A stretch of 64,000 nt of DNA, taken from positions 266,557 through 330,556 of the forward strand of contig CAJXPB010000005.1 in NCBI GenBank assembly GCA_913057905.1, read 5' to 3'. This DNA comes from an uncultured Pseudomonadota bacterium (GTDB lineage: Bacteria; Myxococcota_A; Bradymonadia; Bradymonadales; Bradymonadaceae). The notes below the pieces were generated by a model. The model was not told the DNA's origin. It worked only from the letters and a program-made list of their open reading frames with translations, and did not search any database. A program made the position numbers and the translations under genes. The stretch's first letter is position 1, and every line of letters begins with the position of its first letter. This document shows, piece by piece, positions 25,379 through 36,462 of this stretch.

Positions 25379-27715
25379 ATGATTCAACGTGATTTACAGT
25401 TGGCACTGACTGCGGCGCAGAGCGAAGCCCGCAAACGACGCCACGAGTATTTAACCCTCGAACACCTCCTGTATGTGCTGTGTTTCGACGACACGACCCG
25501 GGAGGTGCTTCGTAACGTCGGGGTCGATATCGATCAGCTAAAGGACGACCTCGAGACGTATCTCGACGATGAGATCGAGCCGTTGCCCGAATCGATGGAG
25601 GTCGACCCCGTCCAGACGGTCGCCTTCCAGCGGGTCATGCAGCGCGCGATCATGCACGTTCGCTCCTCGGGTAAAGAGGAAGTCGACGGCGGAAACGTCC
25701 TTGTGGCGACCTTCGCCGAGACCGACTCGCACGCGCTCTTCTTCCTGCAAAAGCAGGACGTGACCCGGCTCGACGTGGTCAGCTACATCTCCCACGGCAT
25801 CTCCCAGGTCGAGAACGGCAGCGGAGACGAAGAGGGCGATGAGGACAACGAATCGGACTCCTCGCGCGGCCAGTGGGAACGTGCCTTCGGCGACAACGAG
25901 GACGACGCGCTGGAGGATCCCCTGGAATCGTACTGCTCGGATCTGGTCACGCGAGCCGAAGAGGGTCACATCGACCCGTTGATCGGGCGCCACGACGAGA
26001 TCGAGCGGACCATCCAGATTCTGTGCCGACGCCGCAAGAACAACCCCGTATTCGTCGGAGAAGCAGGCGTCGGGAAGACGGCGCTCGCCGAGGGGCTGGC
26101 CCGTAAGATTTCGGAGGGCCAGGTCCCCGACGTGCTCAAGAACGCCCGGATCTATGCCTTGGATATGGGTGGCCTGCTGGCGGGCACGAAGTTTCGCGGG
26201 CAGTTCGAGCAGCGACTCAAGGCCGTGATCAACGCGCTCAAGGAAGAAAAGGACGCGATCCTCTTTATCGACGAGATCCACACCATCGTCGGCGCCGGGG
26301 CGACCTCCAGCGGCACGATGGATGCCTCGAATATCCTGAAGCCCGCGCTCGCGGAGGGGTCGATCCGTTGCATCGGGTCGACGACCCACGAGGAGTACCG
26401 CAAGAGCTTCGAGCGAGACCGCGCGCTGGCCCGTCGGTTCCAGAAGATCGACATCGTGGAACCGACCATCGAGGAGACCTACGACATCCTGCGCGGCCTG
26501 CAGACCTACTACGAAGATTATCACACGGTGAAATACTCCGATGATTCGCTGCGTGCGGCCGCGGACCTCGCCGCCAAGCACATGCGCGAGCGGGCCTTGC
26601 CGGACAAGGCGATCGACGTCATCGACGAAGTCGGCTCACGGCGGCGCGTCCATCCGGAGCGCTACCAGGACAACAACATTTCGGTGACCGACATCGAGGA
26701 GGTCGTCTCCAAGATCGCCCGCATCCCCGACATCAACGTCGAAGGGAGCGAAAAGAAGCGGTTGGCGAACCTGGAAGACAACATCAAGGAGAACGTCTAC
26801 GGCCAAGACGATGCAGTCGAATCCGTCGTCCAGGCGGTCAAACTCAGCCGTGCCGGGTTGACGGCACCGGATAAACCGGTCGGCAGCTTCATCTTCGCCG
26901 GCCCGACCGGTGTCGGGAAGACCGAGCTGGCCAAGCAGTTGTCGAATGCGTTGAGCATCGACTTTATCCGGTTCGACATGTCCGAATACATGGAGCGCCA
27001 CGCCGTCAGCCGGCTCATCGGTGCGCCCCCCGGCTACATCGGGCACGACAAGGGTGGGCTGCTGACCGAAAAGATCCGCGAGAACCCGCACTGTGTGCTG
27101 CTTCTCGACGAGATCGAAAAGGCTCACCCGGACATCTTCAACGTCCTGCTTCAGATCATGGATACGGCGACGTTGACCGACAACGAGGGCCGCGAGGCCG
27201 ACTTCCGAAACGTCGTCCTGATCATGACGAGCAACGCCGGGGCCGATAAATTGACCGAAAATGTCGTCGGCTTCGGCCGCGGCATCGACGTCAGTCGGTC
27301 GATGAAGGCAATCGAGAGCACGTTTTCGCCGGAGTTCCGCAACCGGCTCGACGACATCGTCATCTTCGACACCTTGCCCGAAGACGTGGTCCTGCGGATC
27401 GTCGACAAATTCGTCGACGAGATGGAGTTTCAGCTCAGCGACCGCAACGTGCAGTTCGACCTCACCGAGGCGGCCAAGAAGTGGCTCGCCAGGAAGGGGT
27501 ACGACGAGACGCTCGGTGCGCGTCCGCTGGACCGGGTCATTCAGGAGCGGGTCAAACGGCCCATCGCCGACGAGATCCTCTTCGGCGCACTCGAGCACGG
27601 TGGAGTCGTGCACGTCGACGTAGAAGACGACGAACTCACCTTCGAGTTCGACCCGGCTGATCCGCCCGAGGAAGACGAATCCGAGGACCGGGAGCCGGCA
27701 GCCGAGCCCGTTTGA
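25379..27715 (+). CDS. clpA: ATP-dependent Clp protease ATPase subunit ClpA
   Basis: Hexameric AAA+ unfoldase that feeds ClpP. The 778-residue protein has an N-domain beginning IQRDLQLALTAAQSEARKR (ClpS-binding), D1 with Walker A GEAGVGKTALAEGLA and Walker B ILFIDEIHTIVGAG, and D2 with Walker A GPTGVGKTELAKQL and Walker B VLLLDEIEKAHPD. The loop NVVGFGRGI before SFSPEFRNRLD-type sequence occupies the place of the ClpP-binding IGL/IGF loop. An acidic linker (EEGDEDNESDSS) separates N-domain and D1. clpP is not in the window. clpS lies directly upstream. Confidence 0.95.
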   Translation: MIQRDLQLALTAAQSEARKRRHEYLTLEHLLYVLCFDDTTREVLRNVGVDIDQLKDDLETYLDDEIEPLPESMEVDPVQTVAFQRVMQRAIMHVRSSGKEEVDGGNVLVATFAETDSHALFFLQKQDVTRLDVVSYISHGISQVENGSGDEEGDEDNESDSSRGQWERAFGDNEDDALEDPLESYCSDLVTRAEEGHIDPLIGRHDEIERTIQILCRRRKNNPVFVGEAGVGKTALAEGLARKISEGQVPDVLKNARIYALDMGGLLAGTKFRGQFEQRLKAVINALKEEKDAILFIDEIHTIVGAGATSSGTMDASNILKPALAEGSIRCIGSTTHEEYRKSFERDRALARRFQKIDIVEPTIEETYDILRGLQTYYEDYHTVKYSDDSLRAAADLAAKHMRERALPDKAIDVIDEVGSRRRVHPERYQDNNISVTDIEEVVSKIARIPDINVEGSEKKRLANLEDNIKENVYGQDDAVESVVQAVKLSRAGLTAPDKPVGSFIFAGPTGVGKTELAKQLSNALSIDFIRFDMSEYMERHAVSRLIGAPPGYIGHDKGGLLTEKIRENPHCVLLLDEIEKAHPDIFNVLLQIMDTATLTDNEGREADFRNVVLIMTSNAGADKLTENVVGFGRGIDVSRSMKAIESTFSPEFRNRLDDIVIFDTLPEDVVLRIVDKFVDEMEFQLSDRNVQFDLTEAAKKWLARKGYDETLGARPLDRVIQERVKRPIADEILFGALEHGGVVHVDVEDDELTFEFDPADPPEEDESEDREPAAEPV

Positions 27716-27733
27716 TTCGGGTCGCTCCCCGGG

Positions 27734-28294
27734 TCACTCTTCGAGCTGATCCGGGGGGTCGGTCCTCCACCCGAACTCTCTCTCGAGATAATCGAAGAAC
27801 TGGTCCGCCATGTCTCCCAGAGCCCATCTCCCCGGGCGTTGACCCTGGAAGGCCCGGACGGCGCCGATGACCATCGGCACGTACGCTACCAAAATGACCG
27901 GGGCCAGGATGCCGCAACTGACAGTCGTCAGAAAGATGGAGGCGTAGAGTAGTCCGAAGGCGACGGCGGCGGCCCGGGCGTGTTCGATCGCAAAGCGGTT
28001 TCTGCGCATCACCAGCGGAACCAGGAAGATCGGCAGGGCGACCAGAATACTCGCCCAGCTCACCGCTGCCATTCCCCGCGGACCCATCCATCGGTCGAGA
28101 TCGTCGAGCGCCGAGTCCGGGCTGCCGGCGCCGTCTTCTTGGCGCTCGGGTGGATCGTCGCGCGAGGCCTGCGGGTCCGGAGTGATCTCCCATCGGCCTT
28201 CTTCGTCGCGACGCTCCTCGACGGTCCCGTCAGTTCCCTTCGGCGTGTTGCCGCCCTGGCGCTTCGGCGGTGTCGGCTCCCAGTCGTCAGGCAT
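27734..28294 (-). CDS. Hypothetical membrane protein (DUF4870-like)
   Basis: A 186-residue protein with an 85-residue, charged, Pro-rich N-terminal half and three hydrophobic segments ([62 protein letters not shown]). The spacing and the [16 protein letters not shown] loop resemble DUF4870/TIC20-like small membrane proteins, but this is a weak resemblance. The gene is convergent with clpA (18-bp gap) and divergent from fumC. Confidence 0.6.
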   Translation of the reverse strand: MPDDWEPTPPKRQGGNTPKGTDGTVEERRDEEGRWEITPDPQASRDDPPERQEDGAGSPDSALDDLDRWMGPRGMAAVSWASILVALPIFLVPLVMRRNRFAIEHARAAAVAFGLLYASIFLTTVSCGILAPVILVAYVPMVIGAVRAFQGQRPGRWALGDMADQFFDYLEREFGWRTDPPDQLEE

Positions 28295-28454
28295 CGTCTG
28301 GCCTCGAGCTCAAGTAGTGACCTTCGTCTCTCAACATAGCCGCTCGACGCGCTCGAGCAACAGTCGTCGGACTTGGAATCTGGACCGCGATAACTACCTT
28401 ACCCAGTCCGTTGTGCGTGGGATTGTTCTAAAAAAACACATGGAGGCAGTTGCA

Positions 28455-29861
<1,407 letters not shown>

Positions 29862-29966
29862 CCCGGGATTCGGGGGGAGGGTCGATTGAATTCTGACTCG
29901 AGCTGTGGCACTTCAACGGTCGTCTGAATCACCGGACTATCACACGACAAACAACGGAGTGTACGG

Positions 29967-31421
29967 ATGGCTGAGACGACTACGATCTGTGTGGCGCGCG
30001 GCGATGGGATCGGCCCCGAAATCATGGATGCGACCCTTCAGATCCTGGAGGCCGGCGGCGCTCGTATCGACATCGAAGAGATCGAGGCGGGCCGGGAGGT
30101 CTACGAGCGCGGCGTCAGCTCCGGCATCGGCGAGGGGGCCTGGGAAACGTTGCGCGACAACCGCGTGCTTCTGAAGGCGCCGATCACGACGCCCCAGGGC
30201 GGCGGCTACAAGTCGCTGAATGTGACGATCCGCAAGACCCTCTCGCTGTATGCCAACGTGCGGCCGTGCCGGGCCTACTCGCCCTATGTGCCGAGCAAGC
30301 ACCCCGGGATGGACGTCACGGTCATCCGTGAGAACGAAGAAGATCTCTACAGCGGGATCGAATATCGCCAGTCCGGTGAAATGACCCAGGCGCTCAAATT
30401 CATCAGCCGGCCCGGCACCGAGCGTCTGTGTCGATACGCCTTCGAGTACGCCCAGGCCCAGGGTCGAAAGAAGGTCACCTGCATGACCAAGGACAATATC
30501 CTCAAGGCGACCGACGGGCTGTTCCACGAGGTCTTCGAAGAGGTCGCAGCCGACTACCCGGACATCAAGTCGGATCACCTGATCATCGACATCGGCACAG
30601 CGCGCGTGGCGACGAGTCCCACCGAATTCGATGTGCTGGTAGCGCCGAATCTCTACGGCGACGTGTTGTCGGATGTCACGGCGGAGCTGACCGGTTCGGT
30701 CGGGCTCTGCGGGTCGGCAAATGTCGGCGACGAGTTCGCCATGTTCGAAGCGATTCACGGTTCGGCACCCGACATCGCCGGCCGGGGCATCGCCAATCCG
30801 TCGGGGCTGATCCACGGGGCGATCATGATGCTCACCCACATCGGGCAGGGCGACGTCGCCAGCCGCATCAACAACGCCTGGCTCAAGACCCTCGAGGACG
30901 GGGTCCACACGCCCGACATCTACAACGAGAGTCACAGCCAGCCCGCTCCGGCGAGTACCGACGAATTCACCGATGCCGTCGTCGAGCGGATGGGCGAAGA
31001 ACCCGTCGACTTCGACCCGGTCGAGCATCCAATCCAGGACCCGCCGACCTACTCGGAGGCGAGCTACCGGATTCCCCCGGCCCGCGAAGAGAAGAAGGAG
31101 CTGGTGGGCGTCGATGTCTTCTTGGAGTGGCGGGATGGCACGCCGTCGGATTTGGCCGAGGTGCTGAACGGCTTGGATTCGGGAGCGCTCGAACTCAGCG
31201 CCATCACGAATCGCGGCATGAAGGTCTGGCCGGATCCGATGCCCGAGACATTCGTCAGCGACCACTGGCAGTGCCGGTTCGAGGCCGACCAGGCCCTGGA
31301 GGTCGCCGACGTGCTGTCGCTTCTGAAGGAGGTCGATCTGGTCGGACTCGATCTGATCAAGACCGAGCACCTCTACAATTTCGACGGCGAGCGCGGCTAC
31401 ACCCGCGGTCAGGGCGAATGA
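29967..31421 (+). CDS. icd: Isocitrate dehydrogenase, long Thermus-type
   Basis: Oxidative decarboxylation of isocitrate to 2-oxoglutarate. The 484-residue protein has CVARGDGIGPEIMDATL, the substrate arginines and serine in YKSLNVTIRKTLSLYANVRP, VIRENEEDLYSGIEY, the lysine in TKDNILKATDG, metal Asp residues in NLYGDVLSDVTAEL and EAIHGSAPDIAG. The extra C-terminal domain of about 140 residues (VGVDVFLEWRDGTPSDLAEVL ...) is typical of the long form known from Thermus and some proteobacteria. NADP use is likely from the family, not shown here. ATG 29967 has CGGAG upstream. Confidence 0.9.
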   Translation: MAETTTICVARGDGIGPEIMDATLQILEAGGARIDIEEIEAGREVYERGVSSGIGEGAWETLRDNRVLLKAPITTPQGGGYKSLNVTIRKTLSLYANVRPCRAYSPYVPSKHPGMDVTVIRENEEDLYSGIEYRQSGEMTQALKFISRPGTERLCRYAFEYAQAQGRKKVTCMTKDNILKATDGLFHEVFEEVAADYPDIKSDHLIIDIGTARVATSPTEFDVLVAPNLYGDVLSDVTAELTGSVGLCGSANVGDEFAMFEAIHGSAPDIAGRGIANPSGLIHGAIMMLTHIGQGDVASRINNAWLKTLEDGVHTPDIYNESHSQPAPASTDEFTDAVVERMGEEPVDFDPVEHPIQDPPTYSEASYRIPPAREEKKELVGVDVFLEWRDGTPSDLAEVLNGLDSGALELSAITNRGMKVWPDPMPETFVSDHWQCRFEADQALEVADVLSLLKEVDLVGLDLIKTEHLYNFDGERGYTRGQGE

Positions 31422-31438
31422 TCAACCCCGAAATTTGA

Positions 31439-32593
31439 TCAGCCCAGGTCCCGGGTCTGTTCGACCAGGGGCCGCACCCGGCCGACCCGCTCATTAAGCG
31501 CGTCTCGGTCGCCGGCTCGGACCGTGATGTGTCCGATCTTGCGGCCGGGGCGCGCTTCTTTTTGATAGTCGTGCAGGTGAGCGCCGGGGACCTCGAGGAC
31601 CGCCCGTCGATCCGGAAAGCCACCGATGGTGTTGAGCATCTGGGTCGGGGCGACCGAGGCGGTATCACCCAGTGAAAACCCGGCCACGGCCCGGATGTGC
31701 TGTTCGAACTGGCTCGTCTCGCTTCCCTCGATGGTCCAGTGTCCCGAGTTGTGGACCCTGGGCGCCATCTCGTTGACGCGAAGGGTGCCGTCGGGGTCCT
31801 GAAACAGTTCGATGCTCAGCACGCCGACGTAGTCGAGGCCGTCTAGGGCCTTGCGGCAGATTGTGTGGGCGCGCTCGATGGTCTCGGCCGACGCCTCGGC
31901 GGGTGCCTCGGACTCGATGAGGATGCCATCTTTGTGCAGGTTCTCGGCCAGCGGAAACATCGCCGTCTGCCCGTCGGGGGTCCGCGCCCCGATGATGGAC
32001 AGCTCACGTTCGAAATCGACGAAACCCTCGGCGACGAGTGACCACTCGCCGAGCTCGTCCCACGCATCGTCCAGATCTTCCGGACCGTCGCACCATGCTT
32101 GGCCCTTGCCGTCGTAGCCCATCTGGCGGGTCTTGAGGATCAAGGGAAAACCCAGGGCGTCGGCGGCGGCGTTCAGGTCCCGGCGAGAGTCGACGCTTCG
32201 CCAGGGAGCCACGTCGACGCCCAGCGACTCGAAGAACTCCTTTTCGACGCCGCGGTCGCCGCTGACCTCAAGGGCGCGGACGCCGGGAAAGACGTCGACG
32301 ACATCGAGCAACTGCTCGAGCGCACCGACGGGGATGTTTTCGAACTCGTAGGTCACCACGTCGACGCGCTCGGAGAGTTGCCGCAGCGCCTCCGGGGCGT
32401 CGAAGGCCGCCGAGATGTGCTCGGCGTGACGTGCTGCCGACGGAGCGTCCTTGGGGTCGACGGTGAAGGCGTTCAGCCCCAACGGAGCGGCCGAGGCGGC
32501 CAACATGCGGCCGAGCTGGCCGGCTCCGAGGATGCCGATCGACCCAGTTGCGTCGGGAAGCGTCGAGATGCGTTCGGACTCAAATTCAGTCAT
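31439..32593 (-). CDS. purK: 5-(carboxyamino)imidazole ribonucleotide synthase PurK
   Basis: ATP-grasp enzyme of purine synthesis making N5-CAIR from AIR, bicarbonate and ATP. The 384-residue protein shows [33 protein letters not shown], the ATP-grasp [17 protein letters not shown] and the C-terminal [25 protein letters not shown] signature. The start ATG lies in ATGACTGA, overlapping the purE stop by 8 bases, so translation is coupled. It converges with icd. Confidence 0.95.
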   Translation of the reverse strand: MTEFESERISTLPDATGSIGILGAGQLGRMLAASAAPLGLNAFTVDPKDAPSAARHAEHISAAFDAPEALRQLSERVDVVTYEFENIPVGALEQLLDVVDVFPGVRALEVSGDRGVEKEFFESLGVDVAPWRSVDSRRDLNAAADALGFPLILKTRQMGYDGKGQAWCDGPEDLDDAWDELGEWSLVAEGFVDFERELSIIGARTPDGQTAMFPLAENLHKDGILIESEAPAEASAETIERAHTICRKALDGLDYVGVLSIELFQDPDGTLRVNEMAPRVHNSGHWTIEGSETSQFEQHIRAVAGFSLGDTASVAPTQMLNTIGGFPDRRAVLEVPGAHLHDYQKEARPGRKIGHITVRAGDRDALNERVGRVRPLVEQTRDLG

Positions 32594-33083
32594 CGGCGTT
32601 GCGCGGGTCCGGGTTGGCGAGAACTTGTTCGGTTCGGTTTTGTCGGTACTCTTCGAGCCGTTCACGGACGGCGTCGTCGTGGTTCGACAGAATCGAGGCG
32701 GCCAGAAGTGCCGAGTTGACGGCGCCCGAGCGGCCGATCGCCAGGGTTCCGACGGGACAGCCGCGCGGCATCTGGACGATCGAAAGCAGCGAGTCGACGC
32801 CATTGAGTACGCGGGATTTGACGGGCACGCCCAGCACGGGCACCGTCGTCTTGGAGGCGAGCATCCCGGGCAGGTGAGCGGCTCCGCCGGCGCCGGCGAT
32901 GATGACCTCGAGGCCGCGCTCCCGAGCCGTTTCGCCGTATTCGACCAGCAGGTCGGGGGTGCGATGGGCCGAGACGACCTTGATCTCGTGCTCGATCTCC
33001 AGGTCGTCGAGGACATTGTGAGCGTGTTCCATGGTGGGCCAGTCGGAGCTGGAGCCCATCACGAGACCGACATTCGGTTCCAT
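32586..33083 (-). CDS. purE: N5-CAIR mutase PurE
   Basis: Converts N5-CAIR to CAIR, the step after PurK. The 165-residue protein has the class I PurE motifs [25 protein letters not shown] and [15 protein letters not shown], followed by [32 protein letters not shown]. It is the first gene of purEK, with an 8-base overlap. About 170 bp of non-coding sequence separate it from the divergent aat gene. Confidence 0.95.
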   Translation of the reverse strand: MEPNVGLVMGSSSDWPTMEHAHNVLDDLEIEHEIKVVSAHRTPDLLVEYGETARERGLEVIIAGAGGAAHLPGMLASKTTVPVLGVPVKSRVLNGVDSLLSIVQMPRGCPVGTLAIGRSGAVNSALLAASILSNHDDAVRERLEEYRQNRTEQVLANPDPRNADD

Positions 33084-33254
33084 GACAAAGCCTTGCGTTC
33101 TGTAGAATATTGGCGCCAGATCGGTTGAGATCGCGTCGTGCGCGAGGGACTGTACGCGGCGGCGTAGTTCGGTGCAAGCCGATGAGATCTACCCGTCGCA
33201 GACGGGCTACGCGGTTTGCAAAGATGACGGGTTCGGATTAGGAACGTCTGGACG

Positions 33255-33851
33255 ATGAAACGACCCACGGTCGAGATGTTGTTGGCGGGGTACGCTCAGG
33301 GGATCTTTCCCATGGCGCACCCCACGGAGAACAACGAAGTCTACTGGTATGCGCCGGACCCTCGCGGGCTGTTGCCCATCGAGGAATTTCACGTCCCGAG
33401 TCGTCTGGAGCATACCTATCAACAACGTCCCTTCGATCTTCGGGTCAACACCGACTTCGAGGCGGTCATCGAGGGATGTGCCGAGCCGCGGGGGCCGGAC
33501 AACCAGACCACGTGGATTTCACCGCAGATCATCGAGGCCTACACCGAGCTTCACGAACGTGGCAACGCCCATTCGGTCGAAGCCTGGGACGGCGAAGAAC
33601 TCGTCGGCGGACTCTATGGGGTCACCCTGGGCGGTCTGTTCGCCGGAGAATCGATGTTTTACCGCGAGACCGATGCTTCAAAGATCTGCCTTGTGTTTAC
33701 GGCACGGCGACTCGCCGAGCGGGGGTTCGGACTCTTCGATATTCAATGGACCAATGATCATTTGGAACAATTCGGCGCCTTTGAGATGTCTCGCGAGGAG
33801 TATGAACGTCGCCTCCGCGATATCATCGAATGGGACGTCCAATTCGACTGA
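33255..33851 (+). CDS. aat: Leucyl/phenylalanyl-tRNA-protein transferase
   Basis: Attaches Leu or Phe from aminoacyl-tRNA to N-terminal Lys/Arg of proteins, creating primary N-degrons recognised by ClpS. The 198-residue protein has the family signature YAQGIFPMAHPTENNEVYWYAPDPRGLLP, HTYQQRPFDLRVNTDF, GNAHSVEAWDGEELVGGLYGV and GLFAGESMFYRETDASK. It is somewhat short but complete in motifs. clpS and clpA are 8 kb upstream. It starts an apparent five-gene run with the macro-domain and mevalonate-pathway genes. Confidence 0.95.
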   Translation: MKRPTVEMLLAGYAQGIFPMAHPTENNEVYWYAPDPRGLLPIEEFHVPSRLEHTYQQRPFDLRVNTDFEAVIEGCAEPRGPDNQTTWISPQIIEAYTELHERGNAHSVEAWDGEELVGGLYGVTLGGLFAGESMFYRETDASKICLVFTARRLAERGFGLFDIQWTNDHLEQFGAFEMSREEYERRLRDIIEWDVQFD

Positions 33852-33867
33852 CTCAGGAGCAGGATAG

Positions 33868-34470
33868 ATGGCTCAAAAGACCTTTACGCTGACGCAGGGT
33901 GACATCACGTTGCTGCCGTTGGAAGACGGCGCACTGGTCAACCCGTCGAATACTGGGATGATCCTCGGCAGCGGCGTCGGCGAAGCGATCACCCGTCGAG
34001 CCGGGCCCTTCATTCAGCAAAAGCTGCACATGAAGCGCAGTAAGCTCGATGAGAACCGGCTCGATCCCGGCCGGGCCGTCGAGACCGAAGCGGGCCAACT
34101 GTCGGCCGAATACCTCATCCACGTCTCGATCCTCGGTTCCAAGGACATCGACCGGCGGCTGATCGGCAACTGCATTCGCAACGCCTACAACGTGGCCGAC
34201 CGGGTGGGGGTCAAGACGATCGCGTTTCCCCCGCTGGGCGTCGAACTGGCCGGGTTTCCGATGGAGGAGTTTTTGGATCTCTTCCACAAGGTCACCGACA
34301 GCATGGTTCCGTCGATGAACCAGCTCGACCACGTGATTCTGTGTTGTCAGGAAGAGCAGGGGTTCGAGGAGGCGCGTACCTACCTGGAGGAACACCAGGG
34401 CGAGGACGAGTGGGACGAGGCCTTTAAATTCGAAGTCAGCGCGTCCGGCATGGGCGCCAGCCTGATGTGA
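33868..34470 (+). CDS. Macro domain protein
   Basis: The 200-residue protein starts like macro domains that bind or hydrolyse ADP-ribose derivatives: LTQGDITLLPLEDGALVNPSNTGMILGSGVGEAI, where Asn and the Gly-rich loop would contact ADP-ribose, and later VKTIAFPPLGVELAGFPMEEF for the phosphate loop. The catalytic subclass is unclear. AGGA lies at proper spacing before the ATG. It sits 16 bp after aat and 33 bp before mevalonate kinase, so it is probably co-transcribed; the functional connection is unknown. Confidence 0.85.
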   Translation: MAQKTFTLTQGDITLLPLEDGALVNPSNTGMILGSGVGEAITRRAGPFIQQKLHMKRSKLDENRLDPGRAVETEAGQLSAEYLIHVSILGSKDIDRRLIGNCIRNAYNVADRVGVKTIAFPPLGVELAGFPMEEFLDLFHKVTDSMVPSMNQLDHVILCCQEEQGFEEARTYLEEHQGEDEWDEAFKFEVSASGMGASLM

Positions 34471-34503
34471 CGAGACCCTCTACCCGAAGCAGGGAGAAGT
34501 ACG

Positions 34504-35460
34504 ATGAGCGGGGACGTCGGCCGCGGTAGCGGCGCTGGAAAACTGATTTTGTTCGGCGAACATGCCGTCGTGTACGGGACCCCGGCCATCGTGGCGGGAC
34601 TCTCTCGTGGGTGCACTGCCGAGGTGCGTCCGGCGGGCGGCTCCAGCGGGCCCGAAGCGGGCCTCGAGCTGCGAAGGGTCATCGAGGCCGATGAGGAACC
34701 CTCCTCGATCGGCAATCCGACGACATTGAAGGCCTTTCGAGCCATCCGGGATACGTTTCCGGAACTCGAAGGCGCCGACATCGCCGCCCGGGTCGATGTG
34801 CACATTCCCATCGGCGTGGGACTCGGTAGTTCGGCATCGATGTCGGCCGCCCTTGGCCGTGCCTTCGGCGATCTGACCGACCGCGAGGACCTCGTCGCCG
34901 ACGCGGTCAGCGCCGGTGAGGAAGTCTTCCACGGAAATCCCTCGGGGATCGACCAGCTCGCGGCCATGGAGGGCGGGTTGCACTTCTTTCGTCGTACCGA
35001 GGGCCCGGCAGGCCCCGGCATGGAGACGGCGCCTCTCGACACCCCGTCGTTTCGCGTGGCGATTTGCGTGGCCGGTCCCGCCTCTTCGACGGCCGCCATG
35101 GTCGACGGGGTCGCCGGACTCCGGGAACGCGAGCCCGACCTCTTTGAACACCTTGAACTGCTCATCGGCGACATCACCCGCAAGGCCTCGAAGGCGCTGC
35201 AGGACGGGGATCTGGAGCGAGTCGGCGAACTGATGGACATCAACCACGGCGCGTTGGTCTCGCTGGGTGTCTCGACCGACGAGCTCGACCAGGCGTGCTA
35301 CATCGCCCGGCGCGCCGGAGCCGTGGGCGCCAAACTGACGGGAGCTGGAGGCGGCGGCTGCGTCTTCGCGCTGCTTCCCGAAAACGGTGGCCACGGGGTG
35401 GTCGACACCTGGCGAGAGGCCGGCCTCGAGGCCTTCGAAGTGACGATTGGACAAGACTGA
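34504..35460 (+). CDS. mvk: Mevalonate kinase
   Basis: GHMP kinase phosphorylating mevalonate, first of the three kinase/decarboxylase steps to isopentenyl diphosphate. The 318-residue protein has the N-terminal GAGKLILFGEHAVVYGTPAIVAGL, the ATP loop IPIGVGLGSSASMSAAL (GHMP motif 2), GNPSGIDQLAAMEGGLHFFR with the catalytic Asp, and the C-terminal GAKLTGAGGGGCVFAL. GGGAG precedes the ATG. It is followed after 21 bp by the decarboxylase gene and then a phosphomevalonate kinase gene. Confidence 0.93.
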   Translation: MSGDVGRGSGAGKLILFGEHAVVYGTPAIVAGLSRGCTAEVRPAGGSSGPEAGLELRRVIEADEEPSSIGNPTTLKAFRAIRDTFPELEGADIAARVDVHIPIGVGLGSSASMSAALGRAFGDLTDREDLVADAVSAGEEVFHGNPSGIDQLAAMEGGLHFFRRTEGPAGPGMETAPLDTPSFRVAICVAGPASSTAAMVDGVAGLREREPDLFEHLELLIGDITRKASKALQDGDLERVGELMDINHGALVSLGVSTDELDQACYIARRAGAVGAKLTGAGGGGCVFALLPENGGHGVVDTWREAGLEAFEVTIGQD

Positions 35461-35481
35461 TATCTGGAAAAGGGAGTATGC

Positions 35482-36462
35482 ATGCGCAGTACCGCCGTCG
35501 CCCATCCGAACATCGCGCTGGTCAAGTACTGGGGCAAACGAAACGTCGAGTACAACATCCCCGCCGCCGGCAGCCTGTCGGTGACCCTGCAGGGGCTCGA
35601 GACCGAGACCCATGTGGAGTTCGACGAGTCCCTGGCCCACGATGAGCTGAAGCTCGACGGGGACCCGGTTGGCTCAGGGCGGATGCTCGACCGCGTGGAG
35701 GACTTTCTGGGGCTCGTCCGTGGCTACGCCGGGACCACCGCCCACGCTCGCGTCGAGACCCGCAACAATTTCCCGACGGGTGCCGGTCTGGCCTCGTCGG
35801 CCTCGGGGTTTGCGGCCCTGACCGTGGCGGCCTGCGATGCCGCCGGCCTGGACCTTCCACGCCGGGAGATGTCGGCGCTGGCTCGCCGAGGATCCGGTTC
35901 CGCGGCCCGCTCGATCTTCGGCGGCTACGTCGAGATGAAGCCCGGCGAAGCCGACGACGGCTCCGATGCCGTCGCCATGCAGATCGCCGAGGCCGACCAC
36001 TGGGATCTACGCTGTTTTGTCGGCGTCACCGCCGAGGGGAAAAAGAAGGTCGGCTCCACCGAGGGCATGATGCACACCGAGCGGTCCTCGCCGTACTACG
36101 AGGCTTGGATCGACCAGGTCCCGCGCGACATCGAAACGGCCCGCCAGGCCGTACGCACCCGCGACTTTGACGAACTCGCCGAGGTCGCCGAATCGAGTTG
36201 CCTGCAGATGCACGCCAGCGCCATCGCTGCCGAACCCGGGATCATCTACTGGAACGGGGCGACCGTGGAGTTGATGAAGGCCGTGCGCGAGCAACGCGAA
36301 TCGGGCCTTCCGATGTTTTTCACCGTCGACGCCGGCCCGCACGTCAAGGTCTTTTGCCCGAAAGACCATGAAGACGACGTCTCGAGTTGGCTCGCCGACC
36401 GCGACGACGTCATGGACGTCTACGAGGCGGTCCCCGGTCCCGGAGCCCACCTGGTCGAATGA
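35482..36462 (+). CDS. mvaD: Diphosphomevalonate decarboxylase
   Basis: ATP-dependent conversion of mevalonate 5-diphosphate to isopentenyl diphosphate. The 326-residue protein begins STAVAHPNIALVKYWGKRN, a hallmark of the family, and has LPxxxSLSVTL-like AAGSLSVTLQGL, NNFPTGAGLASSASGFAALT (ATP loop) and RRGSGSAARSIFGGYVEM with the catalytic Asp/Ser region, plus FTVDAGPHVKVF near the end. GGGAG precedes ATG. The stop overlaps the next gene's ATG (ATGA). Confidence 0.94.
   Translation: MRSTAVAHPNIALVKYWGKRNVEYNIPAAGSLSVTLQGLETETHVEFDESLAHDELKLDGDPVGSGRMLDRVEDFLGLVRGYAGTTAHARVETRNNFPTGAGLASSASGFAALTVAACDAAGLDLPRREMSALARRGSGSAARSIFGGYVEMKPGEADDGSDAVAMQIAEADHWDLRCFVGVTAEGKKKVGSTEGMMHTERSSPYYEAWIDQVPRDIETARQAVRTRDFDELAEVAESSCLQMHASAIAAEPGIIYWNGATVELMKAVREQRESGLPMFFTVDAGPHVKVFCPKDHEDDVSSWLADRDDVMDVYEAVPGPGAHLVE

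Noticed and set aside
30428..31438. Overlapping plus-strand open frame of 336 codons inside icd
   Set aside because: Arg/Gly-rich alternate frame of icd; no motifs and no start site support.
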